NCBI RefSeq assembly: GCF_001654845.1
Contig: NZ_LXES01000003.1
Location: 124,001 to 188,000 of the forward strand
From: Enterobacter soli ATCC BAA-2102
GTDB lineage: Bacteria; Pseudomonadota; Gammaproteobacteria; Enterobacterales; Enterobacteriaceae
Direction: 5' to 3'
Length of the DNA stretch: 64,000 nt
The position numbers were made by a program, and so were the translations under genes. Every line of letters begins with the position of its first letter. Position 1 is the first letter of the stretch. The notes beneath the pieces are model-generated. The model was not told where the DNA came from, did no database searches, and saw only the letters and a program-made list of their open reading frames with translations. This document shows positions 9,540 through 20,107 of this stretch, one piece after another.

Positions 9540-10703
9540 TTACTTCTTAGCGCGCTCTTCGAGCATTGCTACTGCTGGCAGTACTTTGCCTTCCACGAAT
9601 TCGAGGAATGCGCCGCCACCAGTGGAGATGTAGGAGATTTTGTCAGCGATACCGAACAGGTCGATAGCTGCCAGCGTGTCACCGCCGCCTGCGATTGAGA
9701 ACGCTTCGCTGTCTGCGATTGCGTTAGCAACGATTTCAGTACCTTTACGGAAGTTCGCGAATTCGAACACACCAACAGGACCGTTCCACAGGATAGTTTT
9801 TGCGTTTTTCAGGATTTCAGCCAGTTTCTGTGCAGAAACATCGCCCAGGTCCAGAATCTGCTCTTCATCTTTGATGTCGTTTACAGATTTCAGGGTAGCG
9901 GTTGCTGTTTCAGAGAACTCAGTTGCAACACGAACGTCAGTTGGAACCGGGATATCACAGGTGGTCAGCAGGCGTTTCGCTTCGTCAACCAGGTCTGCTT
10001 CATACAGGGATTTACCCACATTGTGGCCCTGAGCGGCAACGAAGGTGTTCGCGATACCACCGCCAACGATCAGCTGGTCAGCGATTTTAGACAGGGAATC
10101 CAGAACGGTCAGTTTGGTAGAAACTTTAGAACCACCAACGATAGCCACCATTGGGCGAGCTGGCTCTTTCAGCGCTTTACCCAGTGCTTCCAGTTCGTCA
10201 GCCAGCAGAGGACCTGCACAGGCTACGTCTGCGAATTTACCGATACCGTGGGTAGAAGCCTGAGCACGGTGAGCAGTACCGAATGCATCCATCACAAATA
10301 CGTCGCACAGTGCAGCGTATTTTTTGGACAGTGCTTCGTCGTCTTTCTTCTCGCCTTTGTTGAAGCGAACGTTTTCCAGAACAACCAGTTCACCGGCAGC
10401 CACTTCAACGCCGTCCAGGTAATCTTTAACCAGGCGAACCGGGTTGGATAGTTTGTCTTTCAGGTAATTAACAACTGGCAGCAGAGAAAACTCTTCGTTG
10501 TACTCGCCTTCAGTTGGACGACCCAGGTGGGAGGTTACCATCACTTTTGCACCTTGCTTCAGTGCCAGTTCGATGGTTGGCAGGGATGCACGGATACGCG
10601 CGTCGCTGGTCACTTTACCATCTTTAACCGGTACGTTCAGATCAGCACGGATGAAAACGCGTTTACCAGCCAGATCCAGATCGGTCATCTTAATTACAGA
10701 CAT
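9540..10703 (-). CDS. pgk: phosphoglycerate kinase
   Basis: A 387-residue two-domain kinase of glycolysis, equal in length to the E. coli enzyme. The N-terminal substrate domain shows [18 protein letters not shown] (residues 15-32) and [17 protein letters not shown]. The C-terminal nucleotide domain shows [13 protein letters not shown] and the glycine-rich [10 protein letters not shown]. It is the middle gene of the epd-pgk-fbaA operon, 49 bases after epd. Confidence 0.98.
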   Translation of the reverse strand: MSVIKMTDLDLAGKRVFIRADLNVPVKDGKVTSDARIRASLPTIELALKQGAKVMVTSHLGRPTEGEYNEEFSLLPVVNYLKDKLSNPVRLVKDYLDGVEVAAGELVVLENVRFNKGEKKDDEALSKKYAALCDVFVMDAFGTAHRAQASTHGIGKFADVACAGPLLADELEALGKALKEPARPMVAIVGGSKVSTKLTVLDSLSKIADQLIVGGGIANTFVAAQGHNVGKSLYEADLVDEAKRLLTTCDIPVPTDVRVATEFSETATATLKSVNDIKDEEQILDLGDVSAQKLAEILKNAKTILWNGPVGVFEFANFRKGTEIVANAIADSEAFSIAGGGDTLAAIDLFGIADKISYISTGGGAFLEFVEGKVLPAVAMLEERAKK

Positions 10704-10752
10704 GGTGAATCCTCTCGTTGATTCTTAAAGTTTTGCAGACGCACAATGCGTC

Positions 10753-11772
10753 TTACCTGAAACCTTGAGCGGCCATTGCTAACGTGGTGTCGAGCATTCG
10801 GTTAGCAAAGCCCCATTCGTTATCACACCAGACCAGCGTCTTGATAAGGTGTGCGCCACTGACTCGCGTTTGAGTGCCATCAACAATGGCGCTGTGCGGG
10901 TCGTGGTTAAAATCTACTGAGACCAACGGTAATTCCGTATAGTCAACTATACCATGAAATGCACCCTGTGCCGCTTTTTGCAGCAACAGGTTGACTTCAC
11001 AGGCTTTTACCGGTTTTTTCACCGTTACACTGAGGTCAATTGCGGTGACGTTAATCGTCGGGACACGCACGGCAATGGCTTCAAAACGGTCGTTAAACTG
11101 CGGGAAAATACGGGTAATCCCTGCTGCAAGCTTCGTATCCACCGGAATGATCGACTGGCTCGCCGCGCGAGTGCGTCGTAAGTCCGGGTGATAGGCGTCG
11201 ATAACCTGCTGATCGTGCATGGCGGAGTGAATCGTGGTCACGGTGCCGGATTCAATGCCATACGCATCGTCTAACAGTTTGATGACCGGAATAATGCAGT
11301 TGGTGGTACAGGAGGCGTTGGAAACAATACGGTGTTCAGCTTGCAGCTCATGCTGGTTGACGCCAAACACGACTGTCGCGTCGAGGTCGTTACTGCCGGG
11401 ATGAGAAAACAGGACTTTTTTCGCGCCTGCTGCCAGATACGCTTCGCCGTGTTCACGGTTGCCGTACACGCCGGTGCAGTCCAGCACTACATCCACACCC
11501 AGCTCGCGCCACGGCAACTCTTCGATGCTGCTCTCATGCAGTACGCGAATCGCATCGTCACCAACAAAAAGCTGATCTCTTTCCTGGCGAACATCCCAGG
11601 CAAAGCGGCCATGACTGGTGTCGTATTTCAATAAATGCGCCATGCCCGTGGCATCCGCCAGTTCATTGATTGCCACCACGGTCATTTCCGCACGACGCCC
11701 GGATTCATATAAAGCACGAACCACGTTACGCCCGATGCGACCGAAGCCATTAATCGCTACGCGTACGGTCAT
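10753..11772 (-). CDS. epd: D-erythrose-4-phosphate dehydrogenase
   Basis: A 339-residue member of the glyceraldehyde-3-phosphate dehydrogenase family. It has the N-terminal Rossmann motif [19 protein letters not shown] and the active-site cysteine in [13 protein letters not shown] (near residue 155). Epd oxidises erythrose 4-phosphate to 4-phosphoerythronate, the first step of the pyridoxal phosphate pathway in gamma-proteobacteria. The sequence matches Epd rather than GapA, for instance [17 protein letters not shown]. It is first in the epd-pgk-fbaA operon. In K-12 yggCDFP and cmtAB separate epd from tktA; here only 387 bases do. Confidence 0.96.
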   Translation of the reverse strand: MTVRVAINGFGRIGRNVVRALYESGRRAEMTVVAINELADATGMAHLLKYDTSHGRFAWDVRQERDQLFVGDDAIRVLHESSIEELPWRELGVDVVLDCTGVYGNREHGEAYLAAGAKKVLFSHPGSNDLDATVVFGVNQHELQAEHRIVSNASCTTNCIIPVIKLLDDAYGIESGTVTTIHSAMHDQQVIDAYHPDLRRTRAASQSIIPVDTKLAAGITRIFPQFNDRFEAIAVRVPTINVTAIDLSVTVKKPVKACEVNLLLQKAAQGAFHGIVDYTELPLVSVDFNHDPHSAIVDGTQTRVSGAHLIKTLVWCDNEWGFANRMLDTTLAMAAQGFR

Positions 11773-11896
11773 AGATCTCCTGCAAAGCTATCCCTGGGTT
11801 TGAGGTGGCTGAAAGAGTAATCCAGCTACGCCCGAAGGGGAATCCTTGCCTGTCACAAACTGCGATTGATTGGTCAATTGTCGAACATTTAATCGA

Positions 11897-11910
11897 CTGA
11901 AACGCTTCAG
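11897..11910. promoter_or_regulatory. Cra (FruR)-like operator upstream of epd
   Basis: CTGAAACGCTTCAG, a near palindrome matching the Cra consensus GCTGAAACGTTTCAAG. It lies 125 bases upstream of the epd start. In E. coli the epd-pgk-fbaA operon is repressed by Cra, so the site fits its context. Confidence 0.7.
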
Positions 11911-12064
11911 CTAGAATAAGCGAATCGGGGAATAAAAGGAATGTCTGTCCAGATGTATAAGCGAGCTATATGACTTGCGTCACACTTTCGATGGAATAAT
12001 TTACAGTGATGTTACATGCCAGAGGAATAGTGCATACAAAAAAGCCGGGTGGCGTGGTGAAAGC

Positions 12065-12148
12065 AAAACGGTAACCCCAGGGTTACCGTTTTTAGCGTTT
12101 GCACCCTCTCCCGTGGGAGAGGGTCGGGGTGAGGGCACAAGCCCGCAC
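12065..12148 (-). repeat. composite GTGCGG/CCCTCACCC repeat plus CGGTAAC terminator after tktA
   Basis: Read on the minus strand: GTGCGGGCTTGTG, then CCCTCACCCCGACCCTCTCCC paired with GGGAGAGGGT, then an AACGGTAACC-CTGG-GGTTACCGTT hairpin with flanking A and T runs (12065-12093). It has the same parts in the same order and spacing as the element after fau (2347-2435), again starting within about 25 bases of a stop codon. Confidence 0.75.
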
Positions 12149-12159
12149 CCAACCAGCAA

Positions 12160-14151
12160 TTACAGCAGTTCTTTCGCTTTCGCGACAACGTTCTCTACAG
12201 TGAAGCCGAACTCTTCGAACAGCAGCTCTGCCGGTGCAGACTCACCGAAGGTGGTCATACCGACGATAGCGCCATTCAGGCCAACGTATTTGAACCAGTA
12301 GTCAGCGATACCTGCTTCCACTGCCACGCGAGCGGAAACCGCTTTAGGCAGTACGGATTCACGATAGGCCGCATCCTGCTTGTCGAACGCGTCGGTAGAC
12401 GGCATGGAAACCACGCGCGCTTTAACGCCTTCGGCAGACAGTTTGTCCCAGGCCGCTACAGCCAGCTCAACTTCTGAACCAGTCGCGATGAAGATAAGCT
12501 CTGGCTGGCCAGCGCAGTCTTTCAGCACGTAACCACCGCGGGCGATATTCGCCAGCTGCTCTTCAGTACGATCCTGCTGTGCCAGGTTCTGACGGGAGAG
12601 AATCAGTGCGGTCGGGCCGTCCTGACGCTCAACACCGTATTTCCACGCTACTGCGGATTCAACCTGGTCACATGGGCGCCATGTAGACATGTTCGGGGTC
12701 ACACGCAGGGAAGCCACCTGCTCTACCGGCTGGTGAGTCGGGCCATCTTCGCCCAGACCGATGGAGTCGTGGGTGTAGACCATCACCTGACGCTGTTTCA
12801 TCAGCGCAGCCATACGCACGGCGTTACGTGCATATTCAACGAACATCAGGAAGGTAGAGGTGTACGGCAGGAAACCACCGTGCAGGGAGATACCATTCGC
12901 AATCGCGGTCATACCGAATTCACGTACACCGTAATGGATGTAGTTACCGGCAGTATCTTCGTTGATCGCTTTAGAACCAGACCAGATAGTCAGGTTCGAT
13001 GGTGCCAGGTCAGCGGAGCCGCCCAGGAATTCCGGCAGCAGAGGGCCGAATGCTTCGATCGCATTCTGGGACGCTTTACGGCTGGCGATTTTGGACGGGT
13101 TAGCCTGGAGTTTCGCGATGAACTCGTTCGCTTTCGCGTCGAAATCAGAAGGCATGTCACCTTTCATACGACGGGTGAATTCAGCTGCTTCCTGCGGGAA
13201 GGCTTTCGCGTACGCCGCGAACTTCTCGTTCCAGGCCGCTTCTTTCACCTGACCGGCTTCTTTTGCATCCCACTGCGCATAGATGTCAGACGGGATTTCG
13301 AATGCCGGGTGGTTCCAGCCCAGTGCTTCACGAGTCAGTGCGATTTCCGCGTCACCCAGTGGCGCACCGTGGGAGTCGTGGGTACCCGCTTTGTTCGGAG
13401 AACCGAAGCCGATGATGGTTTTGCACATCAGCAGGGACGGTTTGTCAGTCACAGCACGAGCTTCTTCTACTGCGCGTTTAATCGAGTCAGCATCGTGACC
13501 GTCAACGCCACGCACCACGTGCCAGCCGTAGGCTTCGAAACGTGCTGCGGTATCATCAGTGAACCAGCCTTCCACATGACCATCGATGGAGATACCGTTG
13601 TCGTCATAGAACGCAACCAGTTTGCCCAGTTTCAGGGTACCTGCCAGGGAGCACACTTCGTGAGAAATGCCTTCCATCATGCAGCCGTCGCCCATGAACG
13701 CATAGGTGAAGTGGTCCACGATGTCGTGGCCAGGACGGTTGAACTGTGCTGCCAGAGTCTTCTCGGCAATCGCCATACCTACGGCGTTAGCAATACCCTG
13801 ACCCAGCGGGCCGGTGGTGGTTTCTACGCCAGCGGTGTAGCCCACTTCCGGGTGACCCGGGGTTTTGGAGTGCAGCTGACGGAAATTTTTCAGCTCTTCG
13901 ATTGGCAGGTCATAGCCAGTGAGGTGCAGCAGGCTGTAGATCAGCATTGAGCCGTGGCCGTTAGACAGTACGAAACGGTCGCGGTCAGCCCAGGCCGGGT
14001 TCTGCGGGTTGTGGTTCAGGAAATCTCGCCACAGGACTTCGGCGATATCAGCCATACCCATAGGGGCGCCCGGGTGGCCGGATTTGGCTTTCTGTACTGC
14101 GTCCATGCTCAGCGCACGAATAGCATTAGCAAGCTCTTTACGTGAGGACAT
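12160..14151 (-). CDS. tktA: transketolase 1
   Basis: A 663-residue thiamine-diphosphate enzyme that moves two-carbon units between sugar phosphates in the pentose phosphate pathway and feeds erythrose 4-phosphate to aromatic and vitamin B6 synthesis. The TPP/Mg motif [13 protein letters not shown] lies near residues 154-166, the substrate-binding [11 protein letters not shown] near 25-35, and the pyrimidine-domain run [12 protein letters not shown] near 410. The start at 14151 ([18 protein letters not shown]) gives the E. coli length, and the upstream open frame has no family similarity. Codon bias is that of a highly expressed gene. Confidence 0.98.
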   Translation of the reverse strand: MSSRKELANAIRALSMDAVQKAKSGHPGAPMGMADIAEVLWRDFLNHNPQNPAWADRDRFVLSNGHGSMLIYSLLHLTGYDLPIEELKNFRQLHSKTPGHPEVGYTAGVETTTGPLGQGIANAVGMAIAEKTLAAQFNRPGHDIVDHFTYAFMGDGCMMEGISHEVCSLAGTLKLGKLVAFYDDNGISIDGHVEGWFTDDTAARFEAYGWHVVRGVDGHDADSIKRAVEEARAVTDKPSLLMCKTIIGFGSPNKAGTHDSHGAPLGDAEIALTREALGWNHPAFEIPSDIYAQWDAKEAGQVKEAAWNEKFAAYAKAFPQEAAEFTRRMKGDMPSDFDAKANEFIAKLQANPSKIASRKASQNAIEAFGPLLPEFLGGSADLAPSNLTIWSGSKAINEDTAGNYIHYGVREFGMTAIANGISLHGGFLPYTSTFLMFVEYARNAVRMAALMKQRQVMVYTHDSIGLGEDGPTHQPVEQVASLRVTPNMSTWRPCDQVESAVAWKYGVERQDGPTALILSRQNLAQQDRTEEQLANIARGGYVLKDCAGQPELIFIATGSEVELAVAAWDKLSAEGVKARVVSMPSTDAFDKQDAAYRESVLPKAVSARVAVEAGIADYWFKYVGLNGAIVGMTTFGESAPAELLFEEFGFTVENVVAKAKELL

Positions 14152-14423
14152 TTTAACTCCAGATCGGACTGTTAAAGGCCATGCCCTTGACGACAGCGCG
14201 TTTTGGGCTACGCCGGAAAAAAGTGCCAACAATGTAACCCAAGCGACAAGGCATGTACATGGAGCATTCTTTTGCCGCTTAAGAAATCTCTGGATCATGC
14301 TCGCATGTTGCGCAATCCACTCGCCCGCTACCGTATATCTTCCTTATACTTAGCCCGACACTGGCTTTTTGGTCGGTGCACTTTTCGGATTAAATTCAGA
14401 CTAACGAGTACGGAAGCAACATC

Positions 14424-15182
14424 ATGAAAATGCGTGCAATTGTGCTGGCCCTGGGTACAACGCTCCTTCTGAGCGGCTGTCAGAATATGGATTCTAATGG
14501 CCTGATGACCTCTGGCGCTGAAGCATTTCAGGCGTATTCCCTGAGCGATGCACAGGTAAAAGCGCTGAGCGACCAGGCCTGTAAAGATATGGACGGAAAA
14601 GCCACTATCGCCCCTGCCAGCAGCACATACGCGCAGCGTCTGAATAAGATAGCCTCCGCTCTGGGCGACAATATCAACGGCCAGCCGGTGAACTACAAGG
14701 TCTACATGGCGAAAGACGTTAACGCATTTGCCATGGCAAACGGCTGTATTCGCGTCTACAGCGGGCTGATGGACATGATGAATGACAACGAAGTTGAAGC
14801 GGTCATCGGCCATGAAATGGGTCACGTTGCGCTCGGCCACGTGAAAAAAGGAATGCAGGTCGCGCTGGGTACCAACGCCGTTCGCGCCGCAGCGGCCTCC
14901 GCGGGCGGGATTGTCGGCAGTCTGTCCCAGTCTCAGCTTGGCGATATGGGTGAAAAACTGGTCAACTCTCAGTTCTCCCAGCGTCAGGAATCCGAGGCGG
15001 ATGACTACTCCTACGATTTGTTGCGCAAACGCGGTATTAATCCGTCAGGATTAGCCACCAGCTTCGAAAAACTGGCAAAACAGGAAGCAGGACGCCAAAG
15101 TTCAATGTTTGACGATCACCCAGCATCAGAAGAACGCGCGCAACATATTCGCGATCGTATGGCAGCAGACGGAATTAAATAA
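14424..15182 (+). CDS. loiP: outer-membrane lipoprotein metalloprotease LoiP
   Basis: A 252-residue M48-family protease. A lipoprotein signal peptide ends in LLLSGC with Cys19 as the lipidated residue. The zinc motif is IGHEMGHVALGH near residues 132-143, and the third ligand Glu lies in RQESEADDYSYDLL. It matches E. coli LoiP (YggG), which cleaves Phe-Phe bonds and works with YfgC/BepA at the outer membrane; it was first described as induced at low osmolarity. It is divergent from tktA. A terminator follows at 15190. Confidence 0.95.
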   Translation: MKMRAIVLALGTTLLLSGCQNMDSNGLMTSGAEAFQAYSLSDAQVKALSDQACKDMDGKATIAPASSTYAQRLNKIASALGDNINGQPVNYKVYMAKDVNAFAMANGCIRVYSGLMDMMNDNEVEAVIGHEMGHVALGHVKKGMQVALGTNAVRAAAASAGGIVGSLSQSQLGDMGEKLVNSQFSQRQESEADDYSYDLLRKRGINPSGLATSFEKLAKQEAGRQSSMFDDHPASEERAQHIRDRMAADGIK

Positions 15183-15189
15183 TTTTTGA

Positions 15190-15216
15190 AGGAGGCAATA
15201 TTGCCTCCTTTTTATT
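15190..15216 (+). terminator. terminator after loiP
   Basis: GGAGGCAATATTGCCTCC hairpin followed by TTTTTATTT, starting 8 bases past the stop. Confidence 0.9.
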
Positions 15217-15392
15217 TCGCACGTATTGTCAATTTAACCGCACATATCGATAACACCCCCCGCAAGCCGCGCTACATCAGCATCCAGACACTGAAACCTT
15301 TACTCACATAATTATTGCAATCGGTAAATATTCCGGTAATTATCCCTTCGCAGTCTTTCAAATTAATATATCAAGACAGAGACGTTCCCTCC

Positions 15393-16661
15393 GTGAAAAA
15401 ACAATTATCGTTAGTTGCTTTAAGTTTATTTGCCGCATTACCTGCTTTTGCAAGCCAGCAATCCGACAGCCAGGGTTTTATTGACGACAGCCATCTGGAT
15501 CTGTTTTTACGCAATGCGTATATCAGCCGTGACTATCATCAGGGCCAGCAGGATAAAGCCGAATGGGGTCAGGGCATCGTCGCCACATTTGCATCTGGTT
15601 ACACCGAAGGGCTGGTCGGTTTTGGCGTCGACGGCATTGCCCAGTACGGCGTACGCCTTGACGGCGGCCGCGGCAAGAGCGGTGCCGGCGGTATCGACTT
15701 CTTCAAACAGGAAGACGATGGTCGTGCGAAATCCGATCTGGCGAAATTTGGCGCGACCGCCAAAATGCGCATCTCCAATACCGTTCTGAGCTACGGTAAC
15801 CAGCGTCCTGAGCTTCCAATTGTAAATGCCGACAGCTCCCGCCTGCTGTTTGAAAGCTATACCGGGACGATGCTGACTTCTAAAGAGATAGACGGGCTGG
15901 AAGTCAATGCGGGTTACTTCACTGACGAACAACGCAAAAGCGACGACCGCCACGACAGCGGCCTGAAGAGCCTCTCCTTCGGCGGTGCCAGCTATCAGTT
16001 CAACGACCAGTTCAGCGGCGCACTTTACGCTTCTCACGTTGAAGAGGTGATGAACAAGCAGTATTTGGGCATGAACTTTAAACAACCGTTCAGTACCGGG
16101 CAACAGCTGGTTCTCGACTTTAACGGCTATAACTCGCGTCTGGATCAGGGTTACGCTGACAGCCTCGATACGGGTCGCAGTAACACCATCTGGAGCATGG
16201 CGGCGAGCTATATCTGGGATATTCATACCTTTAAGGTGGCGTATCAGCAAAGCAGCGGCAGCACCGGTTACCACTATGGCAGCTATCGCGATCAGGGCGG
16301 CGTGGGTGACGGTGGTAATACCATCTGGCTTGCGAACTCTTACTGGTCTGATTTTAACGGTGAAGACGAACGCTCATGGCAGGCATCTTACGGGCTGGAC
16401 TTTGCAGGACTCGGCTTACCGGGCCTGAGCTGGACCACCGCTTACGTGCGCGGCGACAACATCAAAACGTCAGAAACCAGCAACGGTAAAGAGCATGAGT
16501 GGTTTAACCAGGTTCAGTACCAGGTGCAGGATGGCCCGGCGAAAGATCTGAAACTGAAACTGCGCTACTCCGTACTGCGCGTTTCCAGTAACGCCAGCGA
16601 TTACAACGTGGGCGGGGACGAAATCCGCGTCTATGTGGAATACCCGTTTAACGTGTTTTAA
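15393..16661 (+). CDS. OprD-family outer-membrane porin
   Basis: A 422-residue protein with a signal peptide (MKKQLSLVALSLFAALPAFA, cut before SQQSDSQGFIDDS) and the alternating beta-strand pattern of an 18-stranded OprD-type channel. It ends in the aromatic VYVEYPFNVF expected for BAM insertion. GFIDDSHLDLFLRN at the mature N-terminus and SSRLLFESYTGTMLTSKEI are family hallmarks. I set the start at the GTG at 15393, which begins the signal peptide; an in-frame TTG at 15315 would add 26 residues of non-signal sequence, and neither start has a strong ribosome site. OprD relatives in Pseudomonas carry basic amino acids or small organic acids. It does not occur between loiP and speB in K-12. The substrate is unknown. 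Confidence 0.85.
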   Translation: MKKQLSLVALSLFAALPAFASQQSDSQGFIDDSHLDLFLRNAYISRDYHQGQQDKAEWGQGIVATFASGYTEGLVGFGVDGIAQYGVRLDGGRGKSGAGGIDFFKQEDDGRAKSDLAKFGATAKMRISNTVLSYGNQRPELPIVNADSSRLLFESYTGTMLTSKEIDGLEVNAGYFTDEQRKSDDRHDSGLKSLSFGGASYQFNDQFSGALYASHVEEVMNKQYLGMNFKQPFSTGQQLVLDFNGYNSRLDQGYADSLDTGRSNTIWSMAASYIWDIHTFKVAYQQSSGSTGYHYGSYRDQGGVGDGGNTIWLANSYWSDFNGEDERSWQASYGLDFAGLGLPGLSWTTAYVRGDNIKTSETSNGKEHEWFNQVQYQVQDGPAKDLKLKLRYSVLRVSSNASDYNVGGDEIRVYVEYPFNVF

Positions 16662-16664
16662 GCG

Positions 16665-16698
16665 AAAAAAAGCCCTCACCTGCTGGTGAGGGCTTTTA
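16665..16698. terminator. bidirectional terminator between the porin gene and speB
   Basis: AAAAAAAGCCCTCACC-TGCT-GGTGAGGGCTTTT, a perfect stem with an A-run on one side and a T-run on the other. It serves both convergent genes. Confidence 0.93.
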
Positions 16699-16712
16699 CT
16701 TAACCGCTAAGC

Positions 16713-17633
16713 TTACTCGCCTTTTTTCGCAGCCTGGATGTAGAGCATTTCCAGTGCCAGCGTCGCCGCAGCCAGTGCCGTGATTTCTGATTGATCGTAC
16801 GCAGGCGCTACTTCCACCACGTCCATACCCACGATGTTTAAATCTTTCAGGCCACGCACCAGTTTGATGGCACGGTCAGACGTCAGGCCGCCGATCACCG
16901 GCGTACCGGTACCCGGAGCAAATGCCGGATCCAGGCAGTCGATGTCGAAGGTCAGGTAAACCGGCATATCGCCCACAATCTGCTTAACCTGCGCAATGAT
17001 GTCGTCCACGCCACGATCGTTCACCTGGCCTGCATCCAGTACGGTGAAGCCGTTGTCTTTATCGAACTCAGTACGAATACCGATCTGCACAGAGTGGTTC
17101 GGATCGATCAGGCCTTCGTTCGGCGCGGTGAAGAACATGGTGCCGTGATCAAATTCACAGCCGTTCGCGTAGGTGTCGGTATGCGCATCAAAGTGCACCA
17201 GCGCCATTTTCCCGAAGTGTTTCGCATGGGCACGCAGCAGCGGCAGCGTCACGAAATGGTCACCACCGAAGGAGAGCATACGCTTACCGGCAGCCAGCAG
17301 CTTCTCGGCGTGCGCCTGGAGTTTTTCGCTCATCTCACGCGCGTCGCCAAAGGCGTACACCAGGTCACCGCAGTCGACCACGTTCAGGCGCTCGCGCATG
17401 TCGAAGTTCCACGGGAAGCGGTTGTGCTCCCAGGCCAGATTAGTCGATACCTGACGAATGGCTGCCGGGCCATGACGACCACCAGCACGGCCAGAGGTGG
17501 CCATATCAAACGGCACGCCGGTGATAACCCAGTCAGCATCGCTATCGTATGGCTGGAAGTTCATCGGAAGGCGTAAAAAACCAAACGCGTTAGATACCAG
17601 AGAGTTATCGTACTGATGACCTAAAGTGCTCAT
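16713..17633 (-). CDS. speB: agmatinase
   Basis: A 306-residue manganese ureohydrolase that splits agmatine into putrescine and urea, the second step of arginine-derived polyamine synthesis. The metal ligands lie in [20 protein letters not shown] and [18 protein letters not shown]. The length equals E. coli SpeB. It follows speA on the same strand, but a long hairpin terminator and a repeat occupy the 210-base gap, so part of its expression must come from its own promoter, as in E. coli. Confidence 0.97.
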   Translation of the reverse strand: MSTLGHQYDNSLVSNAFGFLRLPMNFQPYDSDADWVITGVPFDMATSGRAGGRHGPAAIRQVSTNLAWEHNRFPWNFDMRERLNVVDCGDLVYAFGDAREMSEKLQAHAEKLLAAGKRMLSFGGDHFVTLPLLRAHAKHFGKMALVHFDAHTDTYANGCEFDHGTMFFTAPNEGLIDPNHSVQIGIRTEFDKDNGFTVLDAGQVNDRGVDDIIAQVKQIVGDMPVYLTFDIDCLDPAFAPGTGTPVIGGLTSDRAIKLVRGLKDLNIVGMDVVEVAPAYDQSEITALAAATLALEMLYIQAAKKGE

Positions 17634-17671
17634 GTCCTGACCTCTTTTAAAGTCGATTCATTAAAAACAGA

Positions 17672-17720
17672 TGAAAAAAAATCCCCTCCGCGTCGTTAAA
17701 CCCGACGAGGAAGGGATTGA
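17672..17720 (-). terminator. long hairpin terminator between speA and speB
   Basis: Read on the minus strand: AATCCCTTCCTCGTCG, a short loop, then CGACGCGGAGGGGATT and eight T residues. It lies about 125 bases past the speA stop and about 40 bases before speB, so it would reduce read-through from speA into speB. Confidence 0.85.
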
Positions 17721-17789
17721 TTCGTAAATAGCATATTGGGGCGAATTATCGCCGTTAATTCATACGGGTTCAAGAGAGTATAGGGCATA

Positions 17790-17837
17790 GTGCGGTCTGA
17801 TGCCCTCACCCCAACCCTCTCCCACGGGGAGAGGGAG
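17790..17837 (+). repeat. GTGCGG/CCCTCACCC repeat beside speA
   Basis: GTGCGGTCTGATG followed by CCCTCACCCCAACCCTCTCCC, a short ACG loop and GGGGAGAGGGAGG. It ends 7 bases before the speA stop codon on the opposite strand. It is a copy of the 5' half of the elements at 2347 and 12148, without the CGGTAAC terminator. Confidence 0.8.
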
Positions 17838-17843
17838 GTTTTC

Positions 17844-19820
17844 TTACTCGTCTTCCAGATAGGTATACCCGTACAGACCCGCTTCAAACTCTTCCAGGAA
17901 CTGCTGCTGCAATGCATCGTCCAGACCGGTGTTTTTCACCTGATCGCGGAACTGGGTCAGCAGGGTTTTCGGATCCAGCTGAACGTATTCCAGCATGTCC
18001 GCCACGGTATCCCCTTCGTCGGACAGTTCGACTTCCACGCTGCCGTCAGGGAAGACAAACACGTCAACCGCTTCGGTATCACCGAACAGGTTGTGCATGT
18101 TCCCGAGGATTTCCTGATACGCACCGACCATAAAGAAGCCCAGCATTGGCGGATTCTCCGGGTCGTATTCCGGCATTGGCATCGTGGTCGCGATACCGTC
18201 GCCATCAACGTAATGATCGATAGCACCGTCTGAGTCACAGGTAATATCCAGCAGCACAGCACGGCGTTCCGGAGCGTGGTTCAGCCCTTCCAGCGGCAGT
18301 ACCGGGAACAGCTGATCAATACCCCATGCATCCGGCATCGACTGGAACAGTGAGAAGTTGACGTAAATCTTATCCGCCATACGTTCCTGCAACTCGTCTA
18401 TAATCGGACGGTGCGCGCGGTTGCTCGGGTCGAGCTGTTTCTGCACTTCATGGCACATGTTCAGATAGAGCTGCTCTGCCCACGCGCGCTCCTGCAAGCT
18501 AAAGGTGCCTGAAGAATAACCCACGTGGATGTCATGCAGATCCATCTGGCTGTCGTGCAGCCATTCGCGCAGTGAGCGACGCGTGCCCGGCTCGTGCATC
18601 TCCTGCCAGGTTTCCCACATGCTTTGCAGGGAACGCGGGGCATCATCTGACGGAGGGGTCGCTTCGGTGGTTTCGCTGCGCTCAACGCCGATAATGTTAG
18701 ACACCAACACCGTATGGTGCGCAGTCACCGCGCGGCCCGATTCGGTGATCACCGTCGGGTGCGGCAAGCCGTGTTCTTCACACGCATCGCCAATTGCCCA
18801 GATGATGTTGTTCGCGTATTCGTTCAGGCCGTAGTTCACAGAGCAGTCAGACTGCGAGCGTGTACCTTCATAGTCCACACCCAGGCCGCCGCCCACGTCG
18901 AAGCACTGAATATTTACGCCAAGCTTATGCAGCTCAACGTAGAAACGCGCTGATTCACGCACACCCGTGGCGATGTCGCGAATATTAGCCATCTGCGAAC
19001 CGAGGTGGAAGTGCAGCAACTGAATGCTGTCCAGACGACCGCGCTCACGCAGGATCTCCACCAGTTGCAGAACCTGGTTTGCCGCCAGGCCGAATTTGGA
19101 TTTTTCGCCGCCGGAAGACTGCCATTTACCGGAACCCTGAGAGGCCAGACGCGCTCGCACGCCAAGGCGTGGGATCACGTTCAGACGCTCGGCTTCTTCC
19201 AGCACGATAGCAATTTCGGACATCTTCTCGATTACCAGATAGACCTTGTGGCCCATCTTCTCGCCAATCAGTGCCAGACGAATGTATTCACGGTCTTTAT
19301 AGCCGTTACAGACAATCACCGAACGGGTCATCCCCGCGTGTGCCAGAACAGCCATCAGTTCCGCTTTTGAACCCGCTTCCAGCCCCAGCGGTTCGCCAGA
19401 GTGGATCAGGGATTCAATGACGCGGCGATGCTGGTTTACCTTGATCGGGTAAACCAGGAAGTAGTCGCCTTTATAGCCGTACGATTCACGCGCGCGTTTG
19501 AAGGCGGCATTAATAGAACGCAGGCGATGTTGCAGGATCTGCGGGAAGCAGAACAGTGCAGGCAAACGCTGGCCCTGCGCTTCACGGGCTTTCACCAGTT
19601 TGGCGAGATCCACGCGCGCTTCAGGGACGTCGGGATCCGGGCAAACGCTGATGTGGCCCAGTTCGTTGACGTCATAATAGTTATTGCCCCACCAGGCAAT
19701 ATTGTAAGTGCGCAGCATCTTGCTGGCTTCCTGGGAGCTCATCGCAACCTCCTGCATAGAACGTAGTACACCCTGTTCGCCTGCTGACGAAGGCGAAACC
19801 GAAGACATGTCGTCAGACAT
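17844..19820 (-). CDS. speA: biosynthetic arginine decarboxylase
   Basis: A 658-residue PLP enzyme converting arginine to agmatine, equal in length to E. coli SpeA. The PLP lysine lies in [14 protein letters not shown] (near residue 127), the glycine-rich phosphate loop is [14 protein letters not shown], and the C-terminal active-site region is [14 protein letters not shown] chose the ATG at 19820 ([11 protein letters not shown]), which has GAGG seven bases upstream. That GAGG overlaps the yqgB stop codon, so translation of the two genes may be coupled. With speB it makes putrescine from arginine, while speC at 49.4 kb makes it from ornithine. Confidence 0.97.
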   Translation of the reverse strand: MSDDMSSVSPSSAGEQGVLRSMQEVAMSSQEASKMLRTYNIAWWGNNYYDVNELGHISVCPDPDVPEARVDLAKLVKAREAQGQRLPALFCFPQILQHRLRSINAAFKRARESYGYKGDYFLVYPIKVNQHRRVIESLIHSGEPLGLEAGSKAELMAVLAHAGMTRSVIVCNGYKDREYIRLALIGEKMGHKVYLVIEKMSEIAIVLEEAERLNVIPRLGVRARLASQGSGKWQSSGGEKSKFGLAANQVLQLVEILRERGRLDSIQLLHFHLGSQMANIRDIATGVRESARFYVELHKLGVNIQCFDVGGGLGVDYEGTRSQSDCSVNYGLNEYANNIIWAIGDACEEHGLPHPTVITESGRAVTAHHTVLVSNIIGVERSETTEATPPSDDAPRSLQSMWETWQEMHEPGTRRSLREWLHDSQMDLHDIHVGYSSGTFSLQERAWAEQLYLNMCHEVQKQLDPSNRAHRPIIDELQERMADKIYVNFSLFQSMPDAWGIDQLFPVLPLEGLNHAPERRAVLLDITCDSDGAIDHYVDGDGIATTMPMPEYDPENPPMLGFFMVGAYQEILGNMHNLFGDTEAVDVFVFPDGSVEVELSDEGDTVADMLEYVQLDPKTLLTQFRDQVKNTGLDDALQQQFLEEFEAGLYGYTYLEDE

Positions 19821-19828
19821 AGCGAACC

Positions 19829-19960
19829 TCAACTCTTTGTATTAAGTGTAAAACAGTTGACTACTATCGCAGCGTTAAACGGCGATAACAACCCATAAAC
19901 GGCTCCGTTTTCCAGCATAGTATGCTGAAATCCTGACCGTGCGACCGGTTTCTTATTCAT
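19829..19960 (-). CDS. yqgB: small protein YqgB
   Basis: A 43-residue reading frame beginning [18 protein letters not shown] and ending [14 protein letters not shown]. It corresponds residue for residue to E. coli YqgB (43 residues, sharing YGLLS and [11 protein letters not shown]). The stop codon lies 8 bases upstream of the speA ATG, and the speA ribosome site GAGG overlaps it. Conservation in both sequence and position supports a real gene, probably the leader cistron of a yqgB-speA transcript. The function is unknown; it has no membrane segment or known motif. Confidence 0.8.
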   Translation of the reverse strand: MNKKPVARSGFQHTMLENGAVYGLLSPFNAAIVVNCFTLNTKS

Positions 19961-20107
19961 ATCATTGTAAAACACGTATCCGAACTCTGTATGACAAGGT
20001 TCGGCGAAACCACGAGAAAACTCTTGTATTAACAAGAGCGCCCTTGTTCAGTTTTCACAAAGCGTGACCGGCCCTGGAATCCTGAGAAGCGCCGAGATGG
20101 GTATAAC

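Larger units (their letters stand above)
11773..12159. other. epd promoter region and tktA 3' region, without genes
   Basis: A 387-base gap. The right half holds the composite repeat-terminator of tktA (12065-12148), and the left half holds the epd promoter with a Cra-like operator. I see no open reading frame with recognisable content and no trace of the yggCDFP-cmtAB genes found here in E. coli K-12. Confidence 0.7.

Noticed and set aside
12733..13950. A 405-codon plus-strand frame opposite tktA
   Set aside because: Shadow of transketolase in a strongly codon-biased gene; no recognisable domain.
15315..15392. Upstream TTG start for the OprD-type porin
   Set aside because: It would put 26 non-signal residues before a perfect signal peptide.
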